NCBI GenBank assembly: GCA_000231825.2
Contig: JH720311.1
Coordinates: 375,423 to 439,422 of the forward strand
Direction of reading: 5' to 3'
Source of the DNA: Tetrahymena elliotti 4EA
Taxonomy: Eukaryota > Ciliophora > Oligohymenophorea > Hymenostomatida > Tetrahymenidae
Length of the DNA stretch: 64,000 nt
The stretch's first letter is position 1. Each line of letters opens with the position of its first letter. Below, in pieces: positions 34,658 through 48,150 of this stretch. Made by a program: the position numbers and the translations under genes. The notes under the pieces were generated by a model. It was not told the origin of the DNA, searched no databases, and saw only the letters and a list, made by a program, of their open reading frames with translations.

Positions 34658-35960
34658 CTTATGTTCCTAAATCACCAATATTATTCCAACTTTTAAAAAT
34701 CAAAGTTTTTATTTATCGATTAAAAAATTAATAATTAATATTGAAGCTCTATTTTTTACCTAAGGCTAAGATCTAAAGTTTCGAGATTAACACATTTTGC
34801 TAAACCAGATCCTAATTCTTATATGCCTAAAACACCAATATCATTTGACCTTTTAAGAATTATAAAAAATTGAAATATCTTTAAAAATGTAAATTTTTGA
34901 ATTAAATCTGAAAAGAAAAAATATAAATCAATAAATAAATATGGAATAAATATTAAGTCGACCAACAAAAATTAGGTAGTTAATGGCTCATTAATTAAAG
35001 CCATTTATTCATTAAAAAATGCATAATTAATATAAACACTGTTTTACCTGAGCTTTAAAGCCAAAATTTAGAGATTAGTGCATTTTGCTAACCCAAATCC
35101 TAATCCTTATGTACCCAAATCACCAATATTATTTTCACTTTTAAAAATAATAAAAATAAATATTGAATAAACAAATATTTAAAAGAATAGAAAAATAAAA
35201 AATTTGAATTAAATCTGAAAAGAAAATAAAGATGAATGAATGATTAAGCGAAAAAAATTTCAAGTTAACCAACCAAAATTAGTCAGTAACTCTCTCATAA
35301 AAAAAATTATTATTTATTTATTCTATGAAAAATATGTAATGAATATTTAAACATGATTTTTACTCAAGATAAAGATCCAAAGTTTTGAGAATAGAGTATT
35401 TTGCTAAGACTGATCGGAATCCTTAGCAGCTCTAAATCACCTATATTATTGTTTCTTTCAAAAAATTATAAAAATAAATAATAATTAAAAAAATATTTTA
35501 AGAATTAAATCTGAAAAGAATAAACCAACCGAAATTAGTCAGTCAGTAGCTCATAAATTAAAGTTTTTATTTATGAATTGAAAAATACATAATTAATATT
35601 GAAAAGCGAATTTTACTGGATGTAAACAATCAAAGTTTAGAGATTAGAGCATTTTGCTAAGACTAATCCTAATCCTGATGAACCCAAATCACTAATATAA
35701 ATCAAAACAAAACAATTAGTAATTCTATATATTAAATTAAATTGATTGTTTACAATAAAATAAGTAATTAATATCGAAACACTATTTTTACATAAGGTTA
35801 AAAGCCAATATTTAGAGATTACATTATTCGAAAGAAGAAAAATTTATTATTTATCTAAAATCAATTTTGAGATCTAAGTAAGAAGCTAAATTAGAGCTGA
35901 GTAACTTTAAATATCTAAATATTAAAATATTATTATATCTTCAATCAAATTTAAGTACAT
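34658..35960 (-). pseudogene. decayed LRR gene C
   Basis: Repeat exons of the standard type are present at 34760-34849 and 35048-35137 (both 90 nt, phase 2). Others are damaged. 34658-34689 is a 32-nt stub ending after GDLGTQ. 35364-35454 is 91 nt, so the LRR frame shifts inside it. About 35617-35705 has a good second half (LAKCSNLQTL) but no clear acceptor. 35792-35960 keeps SNLASYLDL and CNLQIL but its upstream join is unclear. No start or terminal exon with the usual tail was found. It looks like a shortened, inactive relative of the B1/B2 and right-edge LRR genes; a gene with unusual splicing cannot be excluded. Confidence 0.55.
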
Positions 35961-36255
35961 CATTAAGATCTCTAAAATATTTTTATTTTTTTTACAACAT
36001 TTTTTTCTTTTTTAAAATTTGTTCTATATATGAAATTCAAAATTAATTAGCAATTAGTTATTAAAATTAAATTAAAAATAAATTGTATTAATCTGATTGT
36101 TACAGATAAAATTTAGAAACTACAACTATTTTACAATAAGCAACCAACAAAAAAATTTTTTTAGTTAAAATTAAAATATTAAAAGATTGAATAAACACTT
36201 TTAAACTACTTTTAATGATGATAAAGACAACATATTTACAAAAAAGAAGATTTAT

Positions 36256-39200
36256 TCATGTTAAAGAGAATTCTTTTTTGACATAACTAATAATGAATGG
36301 ATTGTCTATTATAAAATCATATGAAAAGACTCCTAAAATTGATTTTGTTTCCAAGGTTAATTTAGCTAAATGCTTGTAGAAGGCTTGCCACACAAATAGT
36401 AAAATACATGAGTTGAGAACGAATGCAAAAATAAAAATTTGCAAGAGGAAATTTTATCTTTCATTATAATAATTAGTACTAGAGGATATCATAAAATTTC
36501 CAAGCAAATCAGGTACAGTTTGGCAGTAGTAAAATAATTCTTAGAAAGAATTAAGATCATAATTTTAATCAAATGCTTTCAATTTTTAAATAAATGTCTA
36601 AGAATCTTATATATTATAAAGGTTTCTGAGCTCTTTGAATTTTTCTTGTATTGCTTTGATTCCAATGATAAAGCCATTAGACCATATTTAATTGTAAGCA
36701 GAAAGACAACTTTATAAATTAAATAAAGTTGAGTTAGAGCTGTATTTTATATGATCTTAAAATGTTTAACAAACTTCTTGATCTAACATTTATCTAACTA
36801 TAATCTAATATAAATCATAATCATACCTCCCTGAGTCTTATAAAAATTTATTTAAATTAATTAAATCAGTAGTTGCCTTATTAGAGATCTCAAACAAGGC
36901 ATCAACTTATTTAATCAATTTAGGTAGATAATCTGTTCTTTACTCTACAATTGATTTAATAGTAAGGTAATTTAAGGCAAAACTTTATGGTATCAAACCT
37001 CTAAACTAGTAAATCTTTTATAATTCCATAATATTCATGTTAAACTCATTAATAAACTCTTTAGAGGTGAAATAATTAGTAAAGGGTGATATAGATAGAA
37101 GGAAAAATATAATAAAAATAACTATGATCAAACTTAGATTGTATTTTTTCAAATTATTGCTATTTGAAGTAGTTCTTTTCTTAGGACGATTAGGTCTTTT
37201 GATATGATTAACTTCATTTTTATTCACCATATTGTTGTAAATAGCTATACTTTCTAACATGTTGTGCTAAGAAAAAGAAAAGCATTAATCTACTTTTTCT
37301 ATTAGCTTATTTCCTTAAAAAGTACAAAATAACTTTAGAATTTCCTCACGCTGTTTCTAAACAAAATAATACATAGGAAAAGTTATAGTTACAGTTAAAA
37401 CGCAAATGATTTCCAAAGAAACAAGTGATAATATTAAGATATTTTCAATATTAGATATTATTCTATTCGATTAATTTTATGTCTGTTCTGATACACCATC
37501 AAAAATACCATAATCATTTTCTTAATTTTGCATTCTATATTTTTTATTCAAATTAATTAATTAGAACAGTTCCTAAAAATTCTATTTTAAACTTCATAGA
37601 AAAGAAATTAATTATTAAAACTGTTTATTTATAATTTACATTGATTTTATGTAAAAAATTTTAATATTGAAGAAGACTCTTGATGATTAATGTAAAATGT
37701 TGTTAAAATAAATATTTTTTATTAATTATCAAGAACAAAACTATTTTAGTTACCATAATACTCTAAAGTTAGCCCCCTTCATTTCTAGAAAAATAACTTT
37801 TTTCAGGTTTGATAAAGTCAGGTAATCTGACGAAAGGTTAAAATAATACGGGGGCCATCTTTAGAGTTATTATGGTATGCATATTAAGTTAAATTTTATT
37901 TATTTATTTGTTGAGTAATCTATAATTATTTTTAGCTTTTATTTTTACTTTTATCATTTAATTGTTTTTCAAAAAATTGGAATAAAAGAGTTTAAAGATA
38001 ATTAAAAATTTACATGAATCTCTAGAATGCTTCTGAGCCATTTATTCCATAAAAGTAAAGATTTTCAGAGGTGATGATGAGAGAATAAATTTTGTAAAAA
38101 TTAACAACAGTGGTTAAATTTCTTTAATTGAAAAGGGTAGTTGGTTAGATTGTTTTTGCTAAATACTTAGCATAGTCAATATTTTAGTCTTCTTCCTAGA
38201 AACTATAGATTTATTATCTAAATTAAGTCACTTACAACATTTTATTATTTTGAACAAACGAAGATTTTTCATCACTGATTTGAGTGTTAAACACTTGCAA
38301 ACGATGCAAATCTAAAAATTCTTTGTCAGAAATAACACTTGAGAATATTTTTTTAGTTTCATCTCCTATTAAAAATAAAATAAAAATGTTAAAGTAAATT
38401 AACTATTCAATATAAAGTTACCTTTAATTAATAATTTGTAAGAAATAATTTCTTCTTGAAAATAGTTTCTGATTGTTACAAAGAAAAGAGTTGTGATAGA
38501 AATAAGAATTAATATTGCTAAATATCCAGCTACAAGCATTGATTTCATTATTTTTGAGGTTTTCTTTGATTAAATTCCAGTTTTTAGCATAGTTTTAAAT
38601 GAATGGAATTCTGTTTTCCCACTATTTACTGAACTTACTTCTTATTTATTAATAAAGTTTTAAATATCTCTATTACCTTCTATATCATCATTAAATTGTT
38701 TAAGTTAAGAGCCAGCCATGTTGCTATCACTACTAACTTCAACTTGCATTTCTTCTTGAGTCATTTTTCTATTCTTTTTTCTTGCTTTTGGAACTTCTAC
38801 AAAACTTTTTAAAGCATCTAACTAAGTTTTAATGTTACTTTGAATCTTATTATCAAATTCTTAGTCTTACTCCTAACCTTAATTATTACTACTTTCATCT
38901 TGATCAGAATCATCCCATTCTTCACTATCAGTTAAAAATGAAGAAGATTAGTCACTTTTTAAATCAATTTAAATATCATTAGTGTTATGCTATTCAGAAT
39001 ATTTTGATAAAACATTATTAGTTGTTGCATCATGCATACTTTATTACTCTCTTTTAGCTCCAAAAGTTTGATCAGTTCCTTACTCTTTAAGTCTTTAAAA
39101 TTAATAATAAATTCTTTAATCTATAGAAAATATATAAATTCTTCTTACTCTATTTATTTGTTTTTAGCTGCTTAATCTGCAATCATATTAAGTTGAATGA

Positions 39201-42200
39201 TCTTATTTTCAAATTCCAAATCATTATGCCTAAAATCAGTAGAATCCTCTTTGTCTTTAGTTTTTTTATTGCAATCTATTTTATCTTCGCTTGATGAACA
39301 ATATTTTTCAGTTCCTCTTTGCTTTTTATCTTGATTGACCTTTTTAGGTGAGGAGCAAGAATCTTATATCATATACTAAGCATGAACATTTTATTCTAAA
39401 CCTCCTAGCTTTTTTCTCTATTCATCAAAATTGTAGCTATCAAAGATATCAAATTCAGTTTGTTTAAATATTGCAGTAAGATTATTTTTATTTAAATCAG
39501 TAAAATTGTCATGTTAATAGCTAGTTTCAAGATGAATAGCTGTATCATTCTAGTTAGTACTATTCTAATTCAAATTATTTTATGTCAATATTAACTGATT
39601 CTAAGTTTAATTTAATTCATAATGGTTATCAGCTGTTGAATGACTCTATTATTATTCTTTATCTATTTATTTAGTTAAATTGTTTTAATATCATAATTGA
39701 AAATTTAAATAAATTTACTTTTGCTTAAATTAATGTAAATTATATCGTTATCTGTTATATTATGTTAAGAATCCAAATTACTTTATGATATCAATTTTAA
39801 ACTCATTTTTTTACTCTTAGAATCATTTAAATTTATATGAGAATCACCAATCTGTTAACTTGTATCTAAAATTTTTGCCTCTTTTTATTAACAAAAAAAA
39901 TATTTTTAAATCAAATTAAGAAATTAATAAAGATTTGTTTTTTTATTTTTTTGTTTCAACTATTTTTAAAAAAATTTTAATTTTGATTTTATTCCTAAAA
40001 AAGGTCTTTTATTTCTTAAAAATTTAGTTAAATAGATTTTATTTCAAATAAAATCCTTTTTTCTTCTTATTTATTTTGAGATTATCATATTTTAAAGAAA
40101 TAGAATAAAAAATGATAGATTTACATGGTAAGGCTTTTTCACTTTTAATCATTGTTTTAAGAGTTTTTTTGAAATTTGACATGATACTTTTTCTTTGTGG
40201 GCTTTGATCTTTTTGGGATTGTTTATTGTAAATAGAAGGCTAGCGGAGCGAAATGGACATAACACTTTTTTCATGTGTATTTTTCATGATAGATTTTTAT
40301 TGGTCTAGGGAGTTTTCATTTATGATGTTATTGGCTATGTCTAAATATTTTTTTCTTTCTTTAAGATTTGAAATAAGAATTTCAATTTCTTCAAGACATT
40401 AGTGTTTGTCTAATATTTTTCTGTGTTTTTCGATTTGAATAAACCCTACTTTAAGAGGTGTATATGAATTAGATAGTCTTCCAATTCTAAATTATATGCT
40501 TAGAAATCCACACTTCCTAGACTTGATTGATTTTGAAAAGTTTTTAAATTAAATCAAACTATCAAAAAAGTAGTTTTGGTCATATTCGAATACTTTTACT
40601 TTATCTTTGACAAGCGGATAAATGAATATTGTGTTGAAATCAAATTTTTGCATGTCTACATTAGGATCATTTATTTAATCAATATATCCTCCTAAAAGAG
40701 GAAGCATCTTAATTAAGTCCAAATCTTTCATTTTTTTGAAATTATTTTCTCCATAAATATCTTGAAAGTAAAATTTAAAGAATTTCTCAGAAATATTTGT
40801 TATTCTCCCTGTCATGTCAAAGAGTACGTGTTCAGAACCCTTATTTAATAAAATTTCAAGATCATCAGAATAAAATGAAAGAAATTACTGAATTAGACAT
40901 TTGGAAAAAACCACTAACTCCAAAATCATTAGAAAAGGAAGGATCTAGTCTTATTCTGAAAATAAGTGGGAAAATAAAACCCTATTTTTTGACTCCAAAC
41001 ATCTTGATTTCTCCAGCACTAATAACTTTTAATTGACCTCCTTCAACAAATCTTTTCAATATTTCATCATGAATTTTATTGATCTCATTTGGTATGAAGA
41101 TACTACAGTTCTATTGTATTTAATTAAAATATTCTACTTAATACTTAATATTTTAAATAAATTACTTTTCCAATACATTCATTTGCTTACATACCGAATA
41201 CTCTAAATGTAGATTAACTAATTCTTTTTACAGTTCCAATAGGATCTAAAAGACTTACATATATAACACATGCTTCTTATGAAAATAAATTTATTTCTTT
41301 TTCTGGGCTTTGAAAATTATTTTGTATTTTGAACTTTCTCGCTCTTAACTATGCCTAAAGGAAATTAAAATAAATAAATTATTATGAATATTATAAATTC
41401 AATTTACTTCTGTTTTATACTATTTTGGTTTTTTCTTCAGTAAATCTAAAGTTTCACTGTATATTTGACTCATTTCAAAAGCCCTTTAACTGTTTGGATT
41501 GTATTAAAATAGGGTCATTAAATCATTATGAATCATCTCTTTAAATTTAATAATATTAGTTCCAACCTCAAGCAATTTATTTATATTAATGTAATCTTCC
41601 ATCATCATGACATACATATCTCTAAGTAATAAGATGCATGTTTTAATTCTTTTAGACATTTCTTTATAAATATCATCAAATTCCATTACTTTATTAAGTT
41701 ATAATCTTTAATTAGAAACTGATGGATTATTAAAAAAGTTATAGAAGGTTTAATTGGCTTTGTACTCCATGGCTTTAAATATCATTTATTCTTTTATATT
41801 GCTCTACTTCATCAACTAATTTATCATAGAAACAACTTAAACATAAGAACTTGTAGGAACATTCACAACTTCTATCAAAAAAGATAAAAAACTAAACCTT
41901 AGTTTATGAAATTCTTCACTCTATTTTAAATTGAAAATATTAAAAATGTATTTTTACTGATAAAAAATTAATTACTGATTTTAACGACCTTGTTTTTTCT
42001 GAAATATACTCTGAAAATATTTAAGTCAGGTATGATGTAAGAAATCTATCTCTATATTTATGTCCATGAAGTTCCTCCCAAGAAAAGCCATTATTTCTTA
42101 ATAAATCATGACAAAAGCATTACTTTCTAGCGCATTAATCATAATGATTTTCATAAATACTTTCAAAAAGAACTCCTTTCTAAATAATTGTATAGTCATG

Positions 42201-43443
42201 CATATCAAGATTTCTAAGCAAAGAGAAGACATTCCTTATGTATAGATTGAGAATTTAAGGATCTTCATAATCTTTATATTAAAATAAAATAAATGAATCA
42301 ATACATCGATTTTTTCTTAATTTTACTGTTAAAAATTAAAAATAAACTACAAAATAAATGCAATGAAAGAATATTTATACAAAATTCAAATTTTAAATAA
42401 AAACCTGCTTCTTTGAGTAAAAAGCTAGTCACTCTGGTTGATCTAATAATCAAAGCAAATCTAGCAAAAATAGGCAAACTGACTAAAAGAGCTAACTAAA
42501 TATCACAGTAATTTGAAAGGGAATTTGCGAGAAGAAATAATAAAATAATCAAAGAAAAACCTAAGTGGAAGAACCTGAATACAATAAATAAACATTAAAT
42601 AGTGCGATTATAAAAGTGAAGCCTGACTAGAAATGAATAGATTTAGTAAAGCGTTAAAATAGAGTGAATGATTAAAACTATCTTAGAATTAACTGAACTT
42701 GCGAAGATAATTGAATACACAAAAATAATTACTAAATCAAGTTAATTCTCTAATGAATCTCTCTTTGCTAAAAAGTCTTTCAGGATAAAACTGTAGCTGA
42801 ACTCATGTATAGTCTGAAAAATTGAAAAAATGCTTGTAGATATCAAGCAGTACCAAGCTAAAATAAGAACATTATCATTAAATAGCTCATATATGCTTAT
42901 TTGAATAAAAGGTATTAAAAACAGATAAGAATACCACTTCATAAGAAAAGAACAAATTAAATCTAAAGTTTTATAAATCTACTTTCTCTACTTCTGAAAC
43001 AATTTAATTAATAAAGGTCTTATAACCAAATAAAAAATAAGGTAGCTATTCATAATAGCTTAAAAAATTAAAAAATTCTTATTCACAGAAAGCTCTGTAT
43101 CATTATTATCATTTTTGTTTTTATTTATTGAGGAATTTGAATCAGTATTTGTCATATCATTAATATTATTATTGTTGTTGCTTGATTTGAAAGCTAGCTA
43201 TAAAGGAACCAACCTAAAATAGCTCATCGCAGATATAAGCGTATCAATTAAACTACTCTCAAAATAGCTTTAAAAAGAAAGAACATCATCTATTACTATT
43301 CTAGTGAATATCAAACTAATAAACTGTATTTATCTGACTAAAAGTAGAAGAATTGCAACATACTGACTCCTATCATATGCGAATTGCAGTAAGAAAAAGC
43401 TATTCACATAGTATTCTTTAAGGTATTGTTTAATCTTCTTCAT
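36256..43443 (-). CDS. TmcB-like membrane protein with PAS domain, about 2020 aa
   Basis: Eleven exons join with matching phases: 42405-43443, 41976-42325, 41408-41920, 41166-41354, 40889-41110, 40839-40125, 39880-39719, 39662-39149, 39092-38422, 38365-38014 and 37591-36256. Exon 1 holds six or more membrane helices. Residues about 350-640 fit the helical TmcB/TmcC region of ciliate proteins (ECKYRDRF-like HKYRDRF, KLRFSFLSFLIEV, KANQTFYNFFN). Residues about 640-780 are PAS-like (VKRISQSTFRVFG, ECIGKNCSIFIPNEINKIHD, SEHVLFDMTGRI). A long acidic/Gln linker follows, then four more membrane helices flanking two soluble loops. PAS domains sense small molecules or partners; the ligand is unknown. 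The start at 43443 is the first ATG in frame; coding-like sequence (DQLVFKFKEGIAQKEG) continues upstream, so an extra 5' exon is likely. Confidence 0.8.
37751..37877. mobile_element. 127-bp MITE-like element in an intron
   Basis: TACCATAATACTCTAAAG at the left end is matched, inverted, at the right end with one inserted A, and both ends continue into a C-run/G-run (AGCCCCC and GGGGGCC). About 27 bp of terminal inverted repeat enclose a non-coding core. If the outer TA is a target duplication the element has Tc1/mariner-style borders. It lies wholly inside intron 37592-38013 of the PAS gene, which at 422 nt is far longer than that gene's other introns (about 50-245 nt). Confidence 0.65.
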
Positions 43444-45198
43444 TAGCAAATACTTAAAATCCCCTTCTTTTTAAGCTATTCCTTCTTTAAACTTGAATAC
43501 TAATTAGTCTGTTTTTAAATGGGATATCGATTTAACTATGTAAACTTGCCTTTGATTTATCTATCTTCTTACTATGAATATATCAAAAATTAACAAATTA
43601 ATTTGTGGTTAATTAAATTTACTAATATTAAGATTAATTTAATTTAAAAAGAACAATTTTAAATATTTAATTACTTTTTAAAAAAGTAAATCATTCTATA
43701 CATCAAAAGAGCAAAGAAATGTTTTTCTTTAAAACTAAAATCAGCTTCAAAGCTTAAAATTCAAGAAATTCATTTTTAAAAAAACAAACAAAAACTTTTC
43801 ATTCTGAAATAACATTTTTATGATAAAACTCAAAAAAATAAAATGAAAACCTAATAAGGCTTAATAAATATTTAAAAGAAATTTCCTTTTAAACAAGAAA
43901 GCATGAGTTAAATTTTAACCAGTGAAATTTTAAAGATTTTATATTTGAAAAAGAAACCTAAATATTAATCAAAAAACTTTCACAAATCTAATTCAAATAA
44001 AAGGAGCTAGCTAGCTAGATGCTTTATTTTAATTAAAGAATTGATTCTATTCATTTAATTTAAATTTCTTAAATTTTTAACTGATAAATTAATTTATTGA
44101 AATATTGCTTCATTAATATTTATCAAGTATAAATTAATTAAGTATTACCTTTTGTTAATTTTATTTTCTAAATTTCTTAAATACTGTAGTTCTTTAAACC
44201 TCACACATCACAATTTGGCAAAAAAATATTAAGTTTGTTAGAAAAATATTGACTTTAGAGGTAGTAGAGAAAAACCTCTTTAATAACAATCCAGTTGATT
44301 TTAGGAATTACAGTAAGTTTACACAAAAATTAATAGTGAAAAAGTTAAATTAGAATAATTTGCTAACATATATAAGTTAAATATTATTACAGGAAAGAAA
44401 AATTAAAATTAAATTAAGTAAAGTTAATATAGAGAGGGGATTCTTTTAATATAGTTATTAGTATATTTAAATAGTTATTAATATTGGTGAGAAATTCTTA
44501 TTAAATTAATGATTCAAATTGATTGATTCCCCTGATTTATTATATTTATAATACTAGATTACAGGCTTAAATAGTTTTTAAAGTGAGATGGAGTATTTAA
44601 ATATAAGTAAAGATTAATTTAATTATTATTAATGGTTTAAATAAATTAGATAGTTGTTGTTATTATTATTTTTTTCATTATTGTAAATATTATTGACTTT
44701 TGGCTTTTTATAGTATTTTTACCTGACATCAATTTAATTGGAATGCCATCATTAAATTACTGTATGTATACTAAAATAATCAGGTAATTGATAATACTTT
44801 TTCCTTTTAGTGTCTATTTTTAGTTATTTTTCTTGAAGAAAACAGAAATAAATTAGTTTTTGAAATTGATTATAATTTGTACTTGTGTGAGTCAACTCTA
44901 GATTGATGAAGATGTTTTATTAAATAATAAGAAATAGGGAGGGGTCTCTCGTCTCTTTTTTTATCTTATTAAACAGCTTAAGTTCTTATTCTAGTTTTAT
45001 CTTCTATCAATCTTTCTATCAGATTTGATTCAAATAATTTAAATTTTTAAATGATTTGATTTTTTTCTTTCCTTAGTATTTTCTTGAAATTATAGAAATG
45101 GTTTGGCTTAATATTTTTCCTTTTGATTCATTTGTTTATTTATTTTTCAGCATTTATAATAAAGTAAATGATTAATTTTATTTGCTTTTCAATTAATT
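43444..45198. other. 5' flank of the PAS gene, 3' flank of the Q/S/N-rich gene
   Basis: The right part is plain A/T-rich sequence. The first about 150 bases beyond 43443 may contain coding sequence of a missing 5' exon for the PAS gene. Otherwise nothing recognised. Confidence 0.4.
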
Positions 45199-48150
45199 TC
45201 AATTTTAAGAAAAAAAATTTTTAACTTGCTTATATTTGAAGTTGGGATTAATTTAGAAGACCATTCCATAGTTTGTTTATTCAAGGGCAATCCAATTTGT
45301 AAATATTTTGAACAAATCTTAGAAGAGAAGGTCAACTTATAATTTGTTCATGAAAAACCTTTTATTCATCTATTCAGTTGTTTGCTTTAAGAATATGTCA
45401 TAAGGTTTGCATGTGAATTTTTCTTATCTGCTAATAGTGTAAATGATTACGCTTAGTTGTTCAAGCTCTTCTTTGTTTCTGGAGATTCTGTCTTACATTT
45501 CTTCAGAGCTGCTTATTATAGAGTCATCAAGAAAGCGAAGGACTCTGTTAATCTTGATTTGTTGCTTCAAGTATTAAGAGAATTTTGTGGAAGCATTGTT
45601 TTGTGTTGAGCATGTGTTTCTAGTAGACTAGTCTTCGAAGTATGGAGTTGAGCTTGTTGATTCACTTTGTCTTAGTTTTTCTAATTTAGAGATTTCATTG
45701 TCAAGTTTATTAATTAAATCCATATTTTACTCGTTGATTCTGCTCATCCTTTCCTTCTTAATTTGTTTCTTATTTTAAAATATTTTTTTTAGGTATCTTC
45801 TCTTTTTGTCTATAACATTGTCAGAACATTCATTGAAAATCTAAGCTCTGAGTTCTACCTTCAGTTATTCAAGGTTAGAAAATTAAGATGTCTATTTTTT
45901 GTAGCTTTGCTCAACTTATTCATCTTGTTACTTATCATACAATGACTCTTCCAAGTCTTCTGAGTTCTCTTTTTCTTATCTCATTGTGTCAATTGAGGAC
46001 TATCTAAATTCTTCTTCTACTTCTTTTTATTTGTATTGTTAGTGTTGATTAGAGAGGGGGGACTAATGATTGATGTTAAGCTAGTAGGTTTTATTAGATT
46101 TCAAATATGAGGTTTCAATTTACAAGAGAGTTGTTTTCATTAATTCTGAATCACTTCCAAGGAAATCTGGGTTTTCATTAAAGGCTAATTAGAAATTGAA
46201 ATTGAAATTTTAAAAGATACATTCACCTTTTAATTTACGACTGGTGTCGCCACCAAAAGTGAGTAAATTAGAATTTTTTTAAGAGGAATCTTCAATTTCT
46301 TGGGTAAAAAGGTTTTTTTAATTACTAGTGAAAATCAATTCAGACTAATCTTAATCCATTAATAAGAATTATTATTACTAATTAAATTTATTATTTTAAC
46401 TTAGACATTTAACTTTGTTGTGGTTGTTGCTAGTTTCAATTTCTTCAATAAATTTTTCATAGGAGATTTCTATTTTTTAAGCGCTAAGCAAAGGAGATAA
46501 GGATTATGATGGGTTGGAGGAAGAACAAGAGCTTGATCTGTTTTCTATTTGATTTTTAGTACTGGAGTATTTTTTTTATTTGTTGATTGGTATTTGCTCC
46601 TTGTGAATATTTTTACTATTTGAAATTGGATCTTAATTAAGTTTGACTCTTTTTTATAACATACCCTCAAATTAGTTTAAGCATTATTTTTATTCTTTAG
46701 AAGAGCATTTTTATTTTGAATTTTTTGACTCCACTTCAATCATTTATTGACTCTCTTCTACATCAATGGATGCTGATTCAGTGTTAGACAAGATCAAACT
46801 GACATCTGTGCTGTTAGGACAGAGACTCACTTGAGATGAATAATCTTAGGCGTGATGAACTCTTGCGTTGTTTATAAGGCTAGAAGAATGACTAAGATGA
46901 GAATTATATCCCTTTTTATGATTACTTTCTTTTTTAGAGGATGAACGAGTTGATAACTGCTAAGGAGTCAGCTATTAATCCAAAATTTCACCTTTCCTGT
47001 AGTGCTCAGCTAAGCATATATCTTCATCTTGAATAGACTAAGAAGAATAAAGACGATTTTAGCTTGGAAGAGCCTCATAAAATTGGTTAATATTATCAAG
47101 ATCATAATCAGTATTATCATCAACTGCAAACAAATTCAACTCTTATTCATTGAATTGTTAAGAGGAAACAGTAGGAGGTAATTAAGTGCATTGAGATTAA
47201 GAAGCCAAGGCAGCAACAAAATAACGAAAGCACGATGGTAAAGGCTTTAGATATACGTAGACGTGCTGCATGTCTTGCAACTAAATGATGTTATTTAGAT
47301 TTGAGCGTTTAATAGTTATATTTGTTTCGGTTTTACTGTTTGGAAAGGACATAGATGTAATAACAATTCTCTTTTAAATTTCATTAATGACATCTTCATG
47401 GGAGGAAATTTGAATTGGAGATGTTGTTTTAAGGGGGTCACAATAATAACACATTTATTTTTATTTATTCATAATATTGGGGTAGTTATTGGTTGATTTA
47501 CAGGTTTTATTATAATTATAACAAGAACAGATTTGGTTTGAAGTGGAACATGATGAAGAAGATTATATGGATGTCACAGTTTACTTTTACACTTATAAAG
47601 TAATACATTAAGAACAAAATTATAATAGCTGCGAGCCATTTTGCTGGCTTCCGTTGACACTGCTGCTGTTGTTGCTATAGTTGCTGCTGCTGGTGCTGCT
47701 GCTGTCTACTATATTTGAAAAAAATTGTTCAGCAAACAGGTTGCCGTCGCCCTCGCAAAGCTGACTGGCCACGGTATTCACAAATTTATTCACAATCTCT
47801 CTCAAAGAGACGCGATTAAATTTAAATTTTGAATTCAATTAAAGATGAGTAAAACTCACCAGCAAAGGGTCTGTCTTTAATTTTTAGTTACAAATGTTGC
47901 GTATGTGGAAAGCAACTCTTGTGAGTTTCTTAGACTCTTTGAGTTTATTTGCATTCCCCATTTGCATTGAACATCTGTTAAAGTTGTTTGCATTTAACAA
48001 AAACATATTTTTTTTAAGCATATGAAGCCCTCTTTATTAACCTGGACTCAAGTGTTAAAAAGAGGCAACACTGCTGGGAGCATTTCTGCTCTTACACCGC
48101 AAAAAACTATTGTTGTTTAAATAATAATTGTTATGATGTGAAATAATCAT
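45199..48150 (-). CDS. Q/S/N-rich coiled-coil protein, 983 aa, unknown
   Basis: One frame of 984 codons runs from ATG 48150 to TGA 45201-45199. Later in-frame ATGs at 48018, 47967 and 47961 are alternatives. Residues about 60-105 (MGNANKLKESKKLTRVAF, NICNQKLKTDP) are basic. Residues about 135-175 have polar Ser/Asn tracts encoded by AGC/AAC repeats. The middle is low-complexity. From about residue 690 it is a coiled coil (LEQLKVELRAQ, KKRRYLKKIF, LDNEISKLEKLR), with a more ordered end (FLKQTTEQMNKRFFMNKLQ, NWIALEQTNYGMVFQINP). Possible 42-nt intron at about 46187-46228 is a multiple of three, so it could be spliced or retained. No family was recognised; a scaffold or cytoskeletal role is only a guess. 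Confidence 0.75.

Noticed and set aside
40797..41036. 79-codon plus-strand frame
   Set aside because: Antisense to exons 5 and 6 of the PAS gene, where the minus strand has the conserved motifs.
41760..41880. Alternative frame with CECSYKFLCLSCFYD in PAS-gene exon 3
   Set aside because: It looks attractive, but it leads to TGA and breaks the phase; the chosen frame (LRFSFLSFLIEV..., KANQTFYNFFN) fits the TmcB-type pattern and joins all exons.
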